In this document: in pieces, positions 1 to 7,131 of the stretch
How positions within the stretch are numbered: the stretch's first letter is position 1
Layout of the letters: every line of letters starts with the position of its first letter
Assembly: GCA_004552385.1 (NCBI GenBank)
Contig: SFOL01000071.1
Location: 1 to 9,444, forward strand
Origin: Bacteroidales bacterium
Lineage (GTDB): Bacteria; Bacteroidota; Bacteroidia; Bacteroidales; Marinilabiliaceae
Direction: 5' to 3'
DNA length: 9,444 bases
The notes under the pieces: generated by a model
The model's input: the letters and a program-made list of their open reading frames with translations, nothing else
The model's database searches: none
Told to the model about the DNA's origin: nothing
Translations under genes and position numbers: made by a program

Positions 1-414
1 CTTGAGACCGATGAAGTTGACCTTGCTGAGCCTTGGCCTCTCTTTGAGCGCGACCTCAATGACGACGTGTCCGTCTTGAGTGTCTTTGTAATACATCTTG
101 ACGTCGGAGAAGAGGCCGTTGTTGAGGTAGCGTTTGACCGACTGGGTTATCTCATCGCCCGGGATAGCCACCTCCTGGCCCTTGTGGAGTCCGGAGAGGT
201 TGACCAGAAGAGAGTGGTCCATGTGTTGCACGCCGGTGACGATGATGTCGTCAATGACATATTTCCTGGCGACACCTGAATAGGAGACTTTATCAACCTT
301 CTGCTCGTGCGTGACGGCGGCGAGGGTGGTGTCAGCAGGCGCGTCAGCCTGCGCCCAAGCGTTAATGCCGAGCGAGATAAGTGAGAGAGCCGTCAGGAGG
401 ATTTTCTTGAACAT
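1..414 (-). CDS. bamA: BamA, outer-membrane protein assembly factor (N-terminal part, cut by window edge)
   Basis: BamA is the central barrel of the BAM complex; it inserts beta-barrel proteins into the outer membrane. I read the minus strand from ATG at 414: 138 codons stay open to the window edge, so only the N-terminus is here, against a family length of roughly 800 residues or more. Residues 1-22 look like a signal peptide (MFKKILLTALSLISL, then ending AWA-Q). From about residue 51 (YVIDDIIVTGVQHMD) to 138 the pattern is a POTRA domain: a short strand, two helices with the YLNNGLFSDVKMYY signature, then VVIEVALKERPRLSKVNFIGLK leading into the next POTRA. It lies 62 bases downstream of uppS, a usual Bacteroidales arrangement. 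A different POTRA-containing Omp85 protein is possible, but the gene context favours BamA. Confidence 0.88.
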   Translation of the reverse strand, partial: MFKKILLTALSLISLGINAWAQADAPADTTLAAVTHEQKVDKVSYSGVARKYVIDDIIVTGVQHMDHSLLVNLSGLHKGQEVAIPGDEITQSVKRYLNNGLFSDVKMYYKDTQDGHVVIEVALKERPRLSKVNFIGLK

Positions 415-476
415 TATTATTGGTAATGCTGTGGGGAGATTAGTTGATTAGTCGGAAAGGAGTGGTGGAAGACGGC

Positions 477-1220
477 CTATTTAGTTTGGATCTGCTCACT
501 GGTCATGCCGAAGCGCCTCTCTCGGTGCTGATAGTCGACAATGGCCTTATAGAGGTCCTCGGCCTGAAAGTCCGGCCAAAGCGTCTCAGTGAAATAGAAT
601 TCGGAATATGCCGTCTGCCAAAGGAGGAAGTTGCTAATCCTGTATTCACCACTTGTACGGATAAGCAGCTCGGGGTCAGGCATGAAGCTTCCGGGCATGT
701 AAGAGGCGAAAAGCTCCTCGTCGACCTTTTCGGGGTTGAGCCCTCCCTTTGCGGCCTCGTCGGCTATTCGCCTTGCAGTCTCAGCTATCTCCCACCGTCC
801 ACTATAGCTAAGGGCGAGGACGAGAGTGAGGCCGGTGTTGTCTTTAGTCTTGTCCTCGGCCGCCATGAGCTTTTTGCGGAGGGATTCGGGAAGTCGTCCG
901 TCTCCAAGGATCTTGACGCGGACGTTATTCTTAATCAGTTCGGCTATCTCACTCTCGATGGTGGAGCCGAGAAGGGACATAAGGCCGGAGACTTCAGCCG
1001 CAGGCCTGTTCCAATTCTCAGTAGAAAAGGCGTAAAGCGTCAGGAACTTGACACCCGCGATTTGCGCAGCCTCGGTGACTCGCCTGACGGAGCCGACACC
1101 GAACTTGTGACCGACCAGTCGGACGCTGCCCTGCTTTTTTGCCCACCTGCCATTGCCATCCATAATGATGGCTATGTGGGATGGAACTCTTGCGGGGTCG
1201 ATCTGCTCCTTGTATGTCAT
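477..1220 (-). CDS. uppS: Isoprenyl transferase / undecaprenyl diphosphate synthase
   Basis: This cis-prenyltransferase adds isopentenyl diphosphate units to farnesyl diphosphate to make undecaprenyl diphosphate, the precursor of the lipid carrier for peptidoglycan and surface glycans; it acts in the cytosol at the membrane. The product is 247 residues, normal for the family (E. coli 253). The catalytic motif is at 15-26 (HIAIIMDGNGRW, with the essential Asp at 21). R34 and GH 37-38 bind the substrate diphosphate. AFSTENWNRP is at 64-73. The C-terminal diphosphate-binding signature runs from 181 (PDPELLIRTSGEYRISNF) with R188, R194, S196 and E207, all conserved positions. The start is ATG at 1220, which gives the usual short leader before the motif. 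It follows the DUF6089 gene by 39 bases and precedes bamA, so it is probably co-transcribed with both. Confidence 0.97.
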   Translation of the reverse strand: MTYKEQIDPARVPSHIAIIMDGNGRWAKKQGSVRLVGHKFGVGSVRRVTEAAQIAGVKFLTLYAFSTENWNRPAAEVSGLMSLLGSTIESEIAELIKNNVRVKILGDGRLPESLRKKLMAAEDKTKDNTGLTLVLALSYSGRWEIAETARRIADEAAKGGLNPEKVDEELFASYMPGSFMPDPELLIRTSGEYRISNFLLWQTAYSEFYFTETLWPDFQAEDLYKAIVDYQHRERRFGMTSEQIQTK

Positions 1221-1259
1221 AGTTTACGAAACTGTCATTATAAAAAAAGCGCACGATTC

Positions 1260-2108
1260 TCACTTGCGTCCGCCCGGGACAAAGCCGTCGTTGCAGACGA
1301 GCGAGCGCGGCCAGAGGCTAATCGAGACTGCGACGCAGAGGTTCGAGAACCAGTCGTTGTTGTGCGTGAACTTGTGCACCCCGTTCCTGTATGGGTCAGA
1401 CGGGTCAAAAGTGCCATCTTCCGGTTTGACGCATTCAAACTCGTCGGTAAAAGTCTTGTGGAAGGTCCACTCCAAACCGAGTCGGAGGAACTTATTGACC
1501 TTGTATTTAACCCCGAAGCCGAAAGGCAAAGATAATACAAATTGGCGTTTTTTAGCATCAGCCTTGTAATGAGAGTAGGCGGTGCAGCCGAGTCCGAGGG
1601 CCAAATATGGGGAGAAGCGCGTCTGCTCCTTGCGAAACATATGGTCGAAGCTGAGGAAATTGAACTCACCGAGGAACGAGACGTCAATCAGCCCGTTCTT
1701 GAACTCGCAGTTGAGTGGCCGTACGACCTCTGTCTGCCCCTCTTCGAACTTAGCGCCGCTCGGCGCCACGGCCGAAGAGTATATGTCGGTCGACTTGTCG
1801 TCATACCTTCCCTCGATGGCGAAGTAGCCGACCTGGCCGCGGAAGGCTATGCGATCGTTTGCCATATAACGTCCGAAAAAGGCGGCGGCGGGCCTCGTCA
1901 TCTTGAACTGCTGCGACGGGTTCATATCGCCCAGATAGTAGCTTCCGCCCGCCATCAACCCGAGCTCAAGCCTGTCTTGCGCCGAGGAGCGTGCAGGCGC
2001 GAGGAGCAAAGCGGCAAAGACCAACACGCCGAGAACCCGCACGAGTGCGCGCAGGCTCAGCAGAAGGGGCGACGAAGCGCGATATGTAAGACCTTCAGGA
2101 CGAGGCAT
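1260..2108 (-). CDS. DUF6089-type outer-membrane beta-barrel-like protein
   Basis: The product has 282 residues and no known reaction. Residues about 21-44 form a signal peptide (RALVRVLGVLVFAALLLAP, cleavage likely at SSA-Q). The mature part opens with DRLELGLMAGGSYYLGDMNPSQQ, the usual DUF6089 opening with its SYYLGDxN box. Alternating aromatic and polar strands follow (AAFFGRYMANDRIAFRGQVGY, LIDVSFLGEFNFLSFD, RFSPYLALGLGCTAYSH, FVLSLPFGFGVKYKVNKFLR, LGLEWTFHKTFTDE), which suggests a small outer-membrane barrel. In Bacteroidales this family often sits between nadK and uppS-bamA, as here. An envelope role is inferred from that context. The annotated ATG gives an unusually long 20-residue lead before the signal peptide; a GTG inside it could be the real start. 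The gene lies 95 bases after nadK and 39 bases before uppS. Confidence 0.8.
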   Translation of the reverse strand: MPRPEGLTYRASSPLLLSLRALVRVLGVLVFAALLLAPARSSAQDRLELGLMAGGSYYLGDMNPSQQFKMTRPAAAFFGRYMANDRIAFRGQVGYFAIEGRYDDKSTDIYSSAVAPSGAKFEEGQTEVVRPLNCEFKNGLIDVSFLGEFNFLSFDHMFRKEQTRFSPYLALGLGCTAYSHYKADAKKRQFVLSLPFGFGVKYKVNKFLRLGLEWTFHKTFTDEFECVKPEDGTFDPSDPYRNGVHKFTHNNDWFSNLCVAVSISLWPRSLVCNDGFVPGGRK

Positions 2109-2203
2109 CAGTCACATAAAATGGTGAAAAGGTCGACACGGCGCGAAGATGCGCCAAGCGGGCCTATGGGACAACATTAATTCAATACGCGTCGCAAAAT
2201 AAT

Positions 2204-3109
2204 CTACGAAAGCCCCGGCTCACGGAGCTTGGCCTGCGGGTTGCGCGCGTCGGCGCCCCAAAGCAACTTCTCGCGCAGTGTCCGAAAGAAGGAGTAGCTG
2301 GCGAGCTGTATGCGCTTTACACCGATGTTGGCCTTAGCGATGCGAAGTCGCCCGCCGTTAGGCATAAGATGCGTCTGCCCGTCAAAGGAGGCCATGACAT
2401 TGGGTCCTCGCCCGTCGACAATGATGTTGATGACGACGTTGTCGGGCAAGACGAGTGGGCGTATTGATAGATTGTGGGGGGCTACTGGCGTGAGGATAAG
2501 ACTGTTTGACGTTGGAGCCACGATAGGCCCCCCGACAGAGAGTGAGTAGGCCGTGGAGCCTGTGGAGGTTGCCACGATAAGCCCGTCGGCCCAGAAAGTG
2601 GTGAGGTAGTCGCCGTCAACGTAGGTGTCGAGGGTCAGCATTGATGAGTTGTCGCACTTGGAAATGGCGAACTCGTTGATGGCGAAGCCTATGGGGTCTC
2701 GAGTGCCATCGGCGTACATGTTGATGACGGTGACATCGGTGGTCCTGTACTTACCCTCGATGAGGTCAGAGACGGCCTGCTGAAGCTGGTCTGGCGCCAC
2801 GTCGGAGAGGAAGCCGAGCCTGCCGCGGTTGATGCCGAGCACAGGCACGTCGGAGCCCATCACCATCTTGGCGGCGGCGAGGAAGGTGCCGTCACCGCCG
2901 ACACTCAGGAGGGCGGATGAGGCCCGCACGGCGTCGATTGTCGCGACCCGCTCCACACGGTCGGCCTCGCGGAAGTTCGCGTTGACCATCTGGTCATAGA
3001 CATCGGCCCAGACCCCGACCCTCGCGCCGGCCGCAAGGAGCGACTGGATGAGGTGTCCGTAGGTTTCAGCCGACTGGAAGTCGAAATGGCGACTAAAAAG
3101 GGTGAACAA
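2204..3109 (-). CDS. nadK: NAD kinase (ATP-NAD kinase), TTG start
   Basis: It phosphorylates NAD to NADP in the cytosol, the only known route to NADP. The product has 301 residues. The diagnostic GGDGT motif is at 71-75, with catalytic D73 in LLSVGGDGTFL. GINRGRLGFLSD (92-103) follows. The NAD-binding NE pair is N145-E146 in FAINEFAIS. DGLIVATSTGSTAYSLSVGGP begins at 175, and the C-terminal sheet has FDGQ at 243-246. All key residues are present. The only start in frame before the first strand (FTLFSRHF) is TTG at 3109-3107; an in-frame TAA lies six codons upstream and there is no ATG or GTG between. The next Met (41) would remove the first beta-alpha unit. It begins 42 bases after mpl and ends 95 bases before the DUF6089 gene. 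Confidence 0.96.
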   Translation of the reverse strand: MFTLFSRHFDFQSAETYGHLIQSLLAAGARVGVWADVYDQMVNANFREADRVERVATIDAVRASSALLSVGGDGTFLAAAKMVMGSDVPVLGINRGRLGFLSDVAPDQLQQAVSDLIEGKYRTTDVTVINMYADGTRDPIGFAINEFAISKCDNSSMLTLDTYVDGDYLTTFWADGLIVATSTGSTAYSLSVGGPIVAPTSNSLILTPVAPHNLSIRPLVLPDNVVINIIVDGRGPNVMASFDGQTHLMPNGGRLRIAKANIGVKRIQLASYSFFRTLREKLLWGADARNPQAKLREPGLS

Positions 3110-3151
3110 TGCGCAGTAGGTTGATTAGTTGATAAAAGACAGGGCGTGGCG

Positions 3152-4540
3152 TCAGACATTCAGGAGCTCAGCAGCGAGGGCTTTAAGGTCGACCCCCCCG
3201 AAATTGCCGGATGTCATGAGCAAAAGGACGTTGCCGCTCAAATCGGCCTGCCTGAGGCGAGCCACGACATCGGCGGGGCTGGTGAGCACGGCGAGGTCGG
3301 GATGAGCGAAGGCCTCGGCGACATCGGAGGCTGAGAATTGGTCAAGCCTCTTGTGTTGAATGACCTCGGGGCTGAAATAGACTATGGCGTGGTCGGCCCC
3401 GGACATGGTGCCGGCATACTGCGGGAGGAAGTCCCTGGTAAGGCTGCTAAAGGTGTGCAGCTCCATGCATGCGAACACTTTGCGCCCCGGATATCGGCTG
3501 CGAACGGCATCAATGGTAGCCTTGAGCTTAGAGGGGGAGTGGGCGAAGTCAAGGTAAGCCACGGCTCCCCTCATGGGTCCGTCGGCCGCGGCGCGGCAGA
3601 GCTCCTGGAGGCGTCGGGCCGCCCCGCCGAATGTCGCGATGGCCTCGGCGAACTGCGAGTCGGAAATGCCGACCTGGCGGCACGCGAGGAGGGCGGCCTG
3701 CATGTTCTGCATATTATGGTCTCCGAAGACGGAGACCCGCAAGTCGGTCCCGCAGATGTCGGCGAAGACCTGGGAGCCGTCTGGCGACACTCGCCAAGGG
3801 AACCCCTCGTAGGGCAGGATGGAGACGCCCTGTGGGTAGTCCTCGGCCGCTATGGCGCGCAGATTGGCATCTTTAGCGCAATAGATGAGACTGCCCCCGG
3901 GCATAATGGAGTGCGCGAACTTGCGGAACTGGTCGACATAGCCGTCGAAAACCGGAAAGACGTTGACGTGATCCCAGGCTATGCCGGTTATGACGGCCAC
4001 ATCGGGATGATAATGGAGGAATTTGCTTGTGCGGTCGAGCGGAGAAGTGAGATACTCGTCGCCCTCAAAGACAGCCACTTTGGCGGTGTCGGAGAGCCGG
4101 ACCATGGTATCGAACCCGTCGACCTGCGCGCCGACCATGTAGTCGAAGTCGACACCGCAATGGCGGAGGACGTACATGATCATGGCGGTGGTAGTGGTCT
4201 TCCCATGGCTGCCGCCGACGACAATGCGCTTCTCGCGGCGCGTCTGCTCGTAGAGGTAGTCGGGGAAAGAGTATATCTTGAGTCCGAGCTGCCGCGCTCG
4301 CATGAGCTCGGGGTTGTCTTCGGTGGCGTGCATGCCGAGGATCACGGCATCGAGCTCCGTCGTTATGCGGTCAGGATGCCAACCCGGCAGGTCAGGGAGG
4401 AGCCCGTGCGCGGCGAGGCGGCTCTTGGAAGGCTCGAAGAACTCGTCATCAGAGCCGGAGACGTCGTAGCCCTTAGCCTGCAGGGCAAGTGCGAGGTTGT
4501 GCATGACGGCGCCGCCAATGGCGATAAAATGTACGCGCAT
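3152..4540 (-). CDS. mpl: Mpl-type Mur ligase (UDP-MurNAc : murein tripeptide ligase)
   Basis: Mpl uses ATP to join recycled murein tripeptide (L-Ala-gamma-D-Glu-mDAP) to UDP-MurNAc, returning cell-wall peptide to peptidoglycan synthesis. The product is 462 residues (E. coli Mpl 457). The N-terminal Rossmann domain opens RVHFIAIGGAVMHNLALAL with GSDDEFFEP near 29-37. The ATP P-loop GGSHGKTTT is at 109-117. EGDEY (159-163), with the catalytic Glu-Asp-Glu region, and WDHVNVFP (189-196) form the Mur central domain. DFAHSPSKLKAT (331-342) and LHTF (about 361-364) form the C-terminal ligase domain. Residues such as EYLTSPLDRTSKFLHYHPD read as Mpl rather than MurC. MurC, which adds L-Ala alone, is the main alternative; many automatic annotations would say MurC for this family. 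It lies 51 bases after the flippase-like gene. Confidence 0.85.
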   Translation of the reverse strand: MRVHFIAIGGAVMHNLALALQAKGYDVSGSDDEFFEPSKSRLAAHGLLPDLPGWHPDRITTELDAVILGMHATEDNPELMRARQLGLKIYSFPDYLYEQTRREKRIVVGGSHGKTTTTAMIMYVLRHCGVDFDYMVGAQVDGFDTMVRLSDTAKVAVFEGDEYLTSPLDRTSKFLHYHPDVAVITGIAWDHVNVFPVFDGYVDQFRKFAHSIMPGGSLIYCAKDANLRAIAAEDYPQGVSILPYEGFPWRVSPDGSQVFADICGTDLRVSVFGDHNMQNMQAALLACRQVGISDSQFAEAIATFGGAARRLQELCRAAADGPMRGAVAYLDFAHSPSKLKATIDAVRSRYPGRKVFACMELHTFSSLTRDFLPQYAGTMSGADHAIVYFSPEVIQHKRLDQFSASDVAEAFAHPDLAVLTSPADVVARLRQADLSGNVLLLMTSGNFGGVDLKALAAELLNV

Positions 4541-4591
4541 TATTTTAATATTAGATATTACGGAGTTACTGCACCTGATAATGATGTTCTG

Positions 4592-5527
4592 TCACATATT
4601 TTCGACCACGTCGGTCAGCTCGAGAGACTTGTCGGGCTTGGGTATGGGCTTCCCGTCAATCCTTTGGGATCGCACCGAATAGTAGATTCCCGGCACGGAG
4701 CAGAAAAGCGACACGGCATAGAAGAGCAGACTGAGCGATATGGCGAAACTGGGTTCGACCCCGAGATAGCGCGAGCCGATCATGAACGCCATCTCTCGCG
4801 CGCCGACTCCGCCTATGGTGACGGGGACGGCCGAGGCTATGCTGCTGAGGAGGAAGAGGAACAGGTAATCGCCGATAAGCCCCTCGGCCCCCAGCCCCTC
4901 AAGGATGGCAGCCGCGGTGCACATCTGCAACCCCTGCACGCAGAGCGAGACGGCGAGAGCCACAAGGGCCGCCCGGGACAGGTTGCGTTGAAACAGCCGG
5001 AAGAACATCCAGTAGACCCAGACGCCGACCGGTATCAAGGCCAAGACCCAAAGCTGGTCTGTAGGCGACAAGCCTCCGATGCCGACGCACTCAGCCAGCC
5101 CCGGGCGGAAAGCCGCATAGACCAGCGTGTAGACGATGATGGCTCCGAGTCCGCTGAGGCGGTCGCCAATAAGAGCGAAGACGGCGGGCTTGACTGGCGT
5201 GGTGTAGCGCCTGTGGAGCCAATAGACCTTGTAGCCGTCGCCCCCCACCCCGCCCGGCAGGAAAAAGTTATAGAACATGCCGAGCCAGTAGAGCCGCATG
5301 TTGACCTTCCAATTGACAAAGACCGGGACGGCAGACAACACGCCTCGCACCCTCTCGGAGCTCACGACCTGCGAGAGCGTGTAGAGAGCCACGGCGAGGG
5401 CGAGCCAGAGAGGCGAAACGCCGCGCATAGTCTGCCACGTGCCGCCGAAGTCGATCTTGGAGAATACGAAAGCGAGCGCGCCGACCGACACGCCTACTTT
5501 CAGTGTTGTTTTGATGGCTTTATTCAT
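4592..5527 (-). CDS. Flippase-like integral membrane protein (LPG synthase TM / AglD family)
   Basis: An inner-membrane protein of 311 residues of the family covering the membrane half of MprF and AglD-like proteins. It has about seven or eight hydrophobic segments, roughly at 7-23, 38-56, 82-98, 114-138, 158-178, 185-205, 214-236 and 262-284. Family signatures are visible: FLPGGVGGDGYKVYWL (89-104), GDRLSGLGA (121-129) and PVTIGGVGAREMAF (235-248). There is no cytosolic acyl-transfer domain, so it is not a full lysyl-phosphatidylglycerol synthase; moving or exposing a lipid or glycolipid is the likely job, by family analogy only. I chose ATG at 5527 (MNKAIKTTLK). An in-frame TTG at 5599 would add 24 residues with no hydrophobic character that overlap the upstream gene. 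The next gene is mpl, which fits an envelope role. Confidence 0.86.
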   Translation of the reverse strand: MNKAIKTTLKVGVSVGALAFVFSKIDFGGTWQTMRGVSPLWLALAVALYTLSQVVSSERVRGVLSAVPVFVNWKVNMRLYWLGMFYNFFLPGGVGGDGYKVYWLHRRYTTPVKPAVFALIGDRLSGLGAIIVYTLVYAAFRPGLAECVGIGGLSPTDQLWVLALIPVGVWVYWMFFRLFQRNLSRAALVALAVSLCVQGLQMCTAAAILEGLGAEGLIGDYLFLFLLSSIASAVPVTIGGVGAREMAFMIGSRYLGVEPSFAISLSLLFYAVSLFCSVPGIYYSVRSQRIDGKPIPKPDKSLELTDVVENM

Positions 5528-5564
5528 TGGCGGGGGGCGATGGAGCCAGGCGCGCGGGCATGTG

Positions 5565-5900
5565 CTACTCGCCCGTGAGCTTTTCGAGAATACAGTCAAT
5601 AGTCATGACGCACACCGGGCACGGCGTGCCGCTCTTCGTCTTGATGTCGGCGCAAGTGACGTGGCCGTTGGTGGCTTTCTTGAACTCGTCCTCTATAAGC
5701 CCCGCCTTGTCGGGCAAGGCGCACTGGGCAGCGTGGAGAGCCCCGCACAGCCCGCCCGGGGCGCGCCCCGCGGCGCAACCGGCGAAACGCTCAAGAGCCT
5801 CGTCGGGCTCGAGTCCGTAGAGTTTGGCGTATTTATAGGCGACCGCCTGCGCGCAGTTGTGGCGGTAGGGCGGTGTGCGGAACGTGTCAGTGCACTTCAT
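5565..5900 (-). CDS. C_GCAxxG_C_C family cysteine-rich putative redox protein
   Basis: A small protein of 111 residues with nine cysteines (C3, C16, C42, C52, C60, C83, C94, C97, C103). The family pattern is clear: NCAQAV with C16, then GCAAG (41-45), CGAL with C52, and a later Cys in CADIKTKSGTPCPVC. Members are described as putative redox-active or metal-binding proteins of unknown role. The CPVC pair at 94-97 looks like a thioredoxin-type or metal-binding CxxC. There is no signal peptide or membrane segment, so it should be cytosolic. ATG at 5900 is preferred to the in-frame GTG two codons upstream (5906). Its start lies 21 bases after the HD gene stop and its stop 37 bases before the flippase-like gene. 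The substrate or partner is unknown. Confidence 0.82.
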   Translation of the reverse strand: MKCTDTFRTPPYRHNCAQAVAYKYAKLYGLEPDEALERFAGCAAGRAPGGLCGALHAAQCALPDKAGLIEDEFKKATNGHVTCADIKTKSGTPCPVCVMTIDCILEKLTGE

Positions 5901-5921
5901 GGGCACGAGGGCTAAAGGTTG

Positions 5922-6476
5922 CTATCGTATTTGCGGAATTCGGAAGGCCTCGTCCATGGCGAGGAAGCGGTCGCGGCTGTCGTCGCCATATTTGGCGCAC
6001 GAGGCGAGCGCCCTGTCGAAGCTCTTCATGTCAGTGAGTTTCTTGGACTTGCTGAAGAACTTGTCGGCATAGCACACGATCTTCTCCTCGGGCGAGACCG
6101 GGACGAGGTCGCGGCGCGGCAGTGGAAGGTTGTTCTCGACGATATAAGAGAGCGACAGTCCGGAACCCGTATGCCTCTCAGCCACGAGGGCATGGCGGGG
6201 AAGCCCCGCCCCCCTGAGCATCTCGGACCCTATCGTGCCGTGGCAGATGTAAGGGCTGTCGCCAAAACAGAAGATGGCGGGCGCATTGGTGCCGATGATG
6301 CCGATGTCATGGAGCATGGCGGCCTCATAGACGAACTGCCTGTCGGCGCCCGCCTCGGGGTGGGCGTCGACGATGGCGACTGCGAGGTCGGCTACACACT
6401 GGCTGTGGGTCAGAAGGACGTCCCACAAACGGGAGCCGCGCTCATAGAACTGCGCGATGACAGACTCGGGAGACAT
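5922..6476 (-). CDS. HD-domain metal-dependent phosphohydrolase, substrate unknown
   Basis: The product is 184 residues, a single HD domain and little else. Metal ligand positions are all visible: H24 (LTHSQCVADLA), H56-D57 (AAMLHDIGIIGT), H79 (ICHGTIGSEMLR), H102 (ERHTGSGL) and D138 (CYADKFFSK). The extra histidines at 79 and 102 are typical of HD proteins that hold more than one metal and act on phosphate esters or nucleotides. The family cannot be narrowed to a substrate from sequence alone. There is no membrane segment, so it should be cytosolic. ATG at 6476 places H24 at the usual distance. It sits 22 bases after hisIE and 21 bases before the cysteine-rich gene, so it probably shares their transcript. 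A link to histidine synthesis is not implied by the family. Confidence 0.88.
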   Translation of the reverse strand: MSPESVIAQFYERGSRLWDVLLTHSQCVADLAVAIVDAHPEAGADRQFVYEAAMLHDIGIIGTNAPAIFCFGDSPYICHGTIGSEMLRGAGLPRHALVAERHTGSGLSLSYIVENNLPLPRRDLVPVSPEEKIVCYADKFFSKSKKLTDMKSFDRALASCAKYGDDSRDRFLAMDEAFRIPQIR

Positions 6477-6498
6477 GGGTCGGGGCGGGAAAGAAGTC

Positions 6499-7095
6499 TT
6501 AGTGGTGCCTTGATCGGAGTTCGCGGGCGACGTCCTCGATGCGGTAGCCCTTGTGGGTGAGGAGCACGATGAGGTGGTAGAGCACGTCGGCGCTCTCGTA
6601 GATGAAGTTCTCGTCGTCGCAGGCTGTGGCGCCTATGACGCACTCTACAGCCTCCTCGCCGAGCTTCTTGGCGATCTTGTTAGTACCTTTCTTGAAGAGG
6701 CTGGTGGTGTAGCTGCCCTCGGGCATCTCCTGGTGCCTCTTGTCGATGAAATCTTGGAGTTCTTTGAGGAACATGACGTCCTCCGCCTCGTTGGTCTCCC
6801 CCCAGCAGGTGTCGGTGCCGGTGTGGCAAACGGGGCCGTCGGGGTGGACTTTGATGAGGAGCGTGTCGTGGTCGCAATCTTCAGCAATTGAGACGACGTG
6901 TAGGAAGTTGCCGCTCGTCTCACCCTTGGTCCAGAGCTTCTGGCGGCTACGGCTGAAAAAGGTGACGAGGCCCTCGGCCTTGGTCTTCTCAAACGCCTCC
7001 TGGTTCATGTATCCGAGCATGAGCACTTTGGAGGTGTCGGCGTCTTGTATGATTGCGGGGACGAGGCCCGCCGGGTCTTTGGTGAAGTCCAACAT
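6499..7095 (-). CDS. hisIE: HisIE, bifunctional phosphoribosyl-AMP cyclohydrolase / phosphoribosyl-ATP pyrophosphatase
   Basis: It catalyses steps two and three of histidine synthesis: removal of pyrophosphate from phosphoribosyl-ATP (HisE part) and ring opening of phosphoribosyl-AMP (HisI part), in the cytosol. The product is 198 residues, usual for the fusion. HisI is residues about 1-105: MLGYMNQEA (26-34), FFSRSRQKLWTKGETSGN (46-63), the metal cluster DCDHD (73-77) and the cysteines C90 and C97 in GPVCHTGTDTCW; C74, C90 and C97 fit the zinc ligands. HisE is about 107-198: SYTTSLFKKGTNKIAKKLGE (128-147), EEAVE (147-151) and ESADVLYHLIVLL (167-179), the MazG-like metal-binding helices. It follows hisF by 36 bases, the standard order of the end of a his operon. 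Confidence 0.97.
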   Translation of the reverse strand: MLDFTKDPAGLVPAIIQDADTSKVLMLGYMNQEAFEKTKAEGLVTFFSRSRQKLWTKGETSGNFLHVVSIAEDCDHDTLLIKVHPDGPVCHTGTDTCWGETNEAEDVMFLKELQDFIDKRHQEMPEGSYTTSLFKKGTNKIAKKLGEEAVECVIGATACDDENFIYESADVLYHLIVLLTHKGYRIEDVARELRSRHH

Positions 7096-7131
7096 TGGGT
7101 TTATGGTGTAAATATGCGTTTTTAAGGGATT

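Noticed and set aside
444..1535. A 363-codon open frame on the plus strand.
   Set aside because: It is antisense to uppS and the end of the DUF6089 gene; uppS has every catalytic residue, and the plus-strand product shows no family features.
2140..2155. A short hairpin GGCGC-GAAGAT-GCGCC between nadK and the DUF6089 gene.
   Set aside because: Five pairs only, and no T run directly after it; too weak to call a terminator.
2166..2203. A possible promoter before the DUF6089 gene (TTTG, then TAATGTTG on the minus strand).
   Set aside because: The spacing is about 15 bases where the Bacteroidetes consensus wants about 19-21, and the -7 box has one mismatch.
438..3133. The 11-base sequence ATCAACTAATC (minus strand) at 448-438 before bamA and at 3133-3123 before nadK.
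   Set aside because: About ten 11-base matches are expected by chance in a window this size, and the distances to the two starts differ (23 and 13 bases), so a shared operator is not supported.
3338..5578. A 746-codon open frame on the plus strand.
   Set aside because: It lies antisense to mpl and the flippase-like gene, which have clear family motifs; its product has no recognisable motif and is rich in charged residues, as expected from GC-biased codons on the other strand.
5528..5599. A 24-residue N-terminal extension of the flippase-like protein from TTG at 5599.
   Set aside because: It overlaps the upstream gene, has no family likeness, and an ATG at 5527 gives a normal start to the first membrane segment.
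5757..5770. A perfect 14-bp palindrome, CGGGGCGCGCCCCG, in the cysteine-rich gene.
   Set aside because: It is a very GC-rich low-complexity stretch that encodes the GRAPG loop; nothing suggests a binding site.
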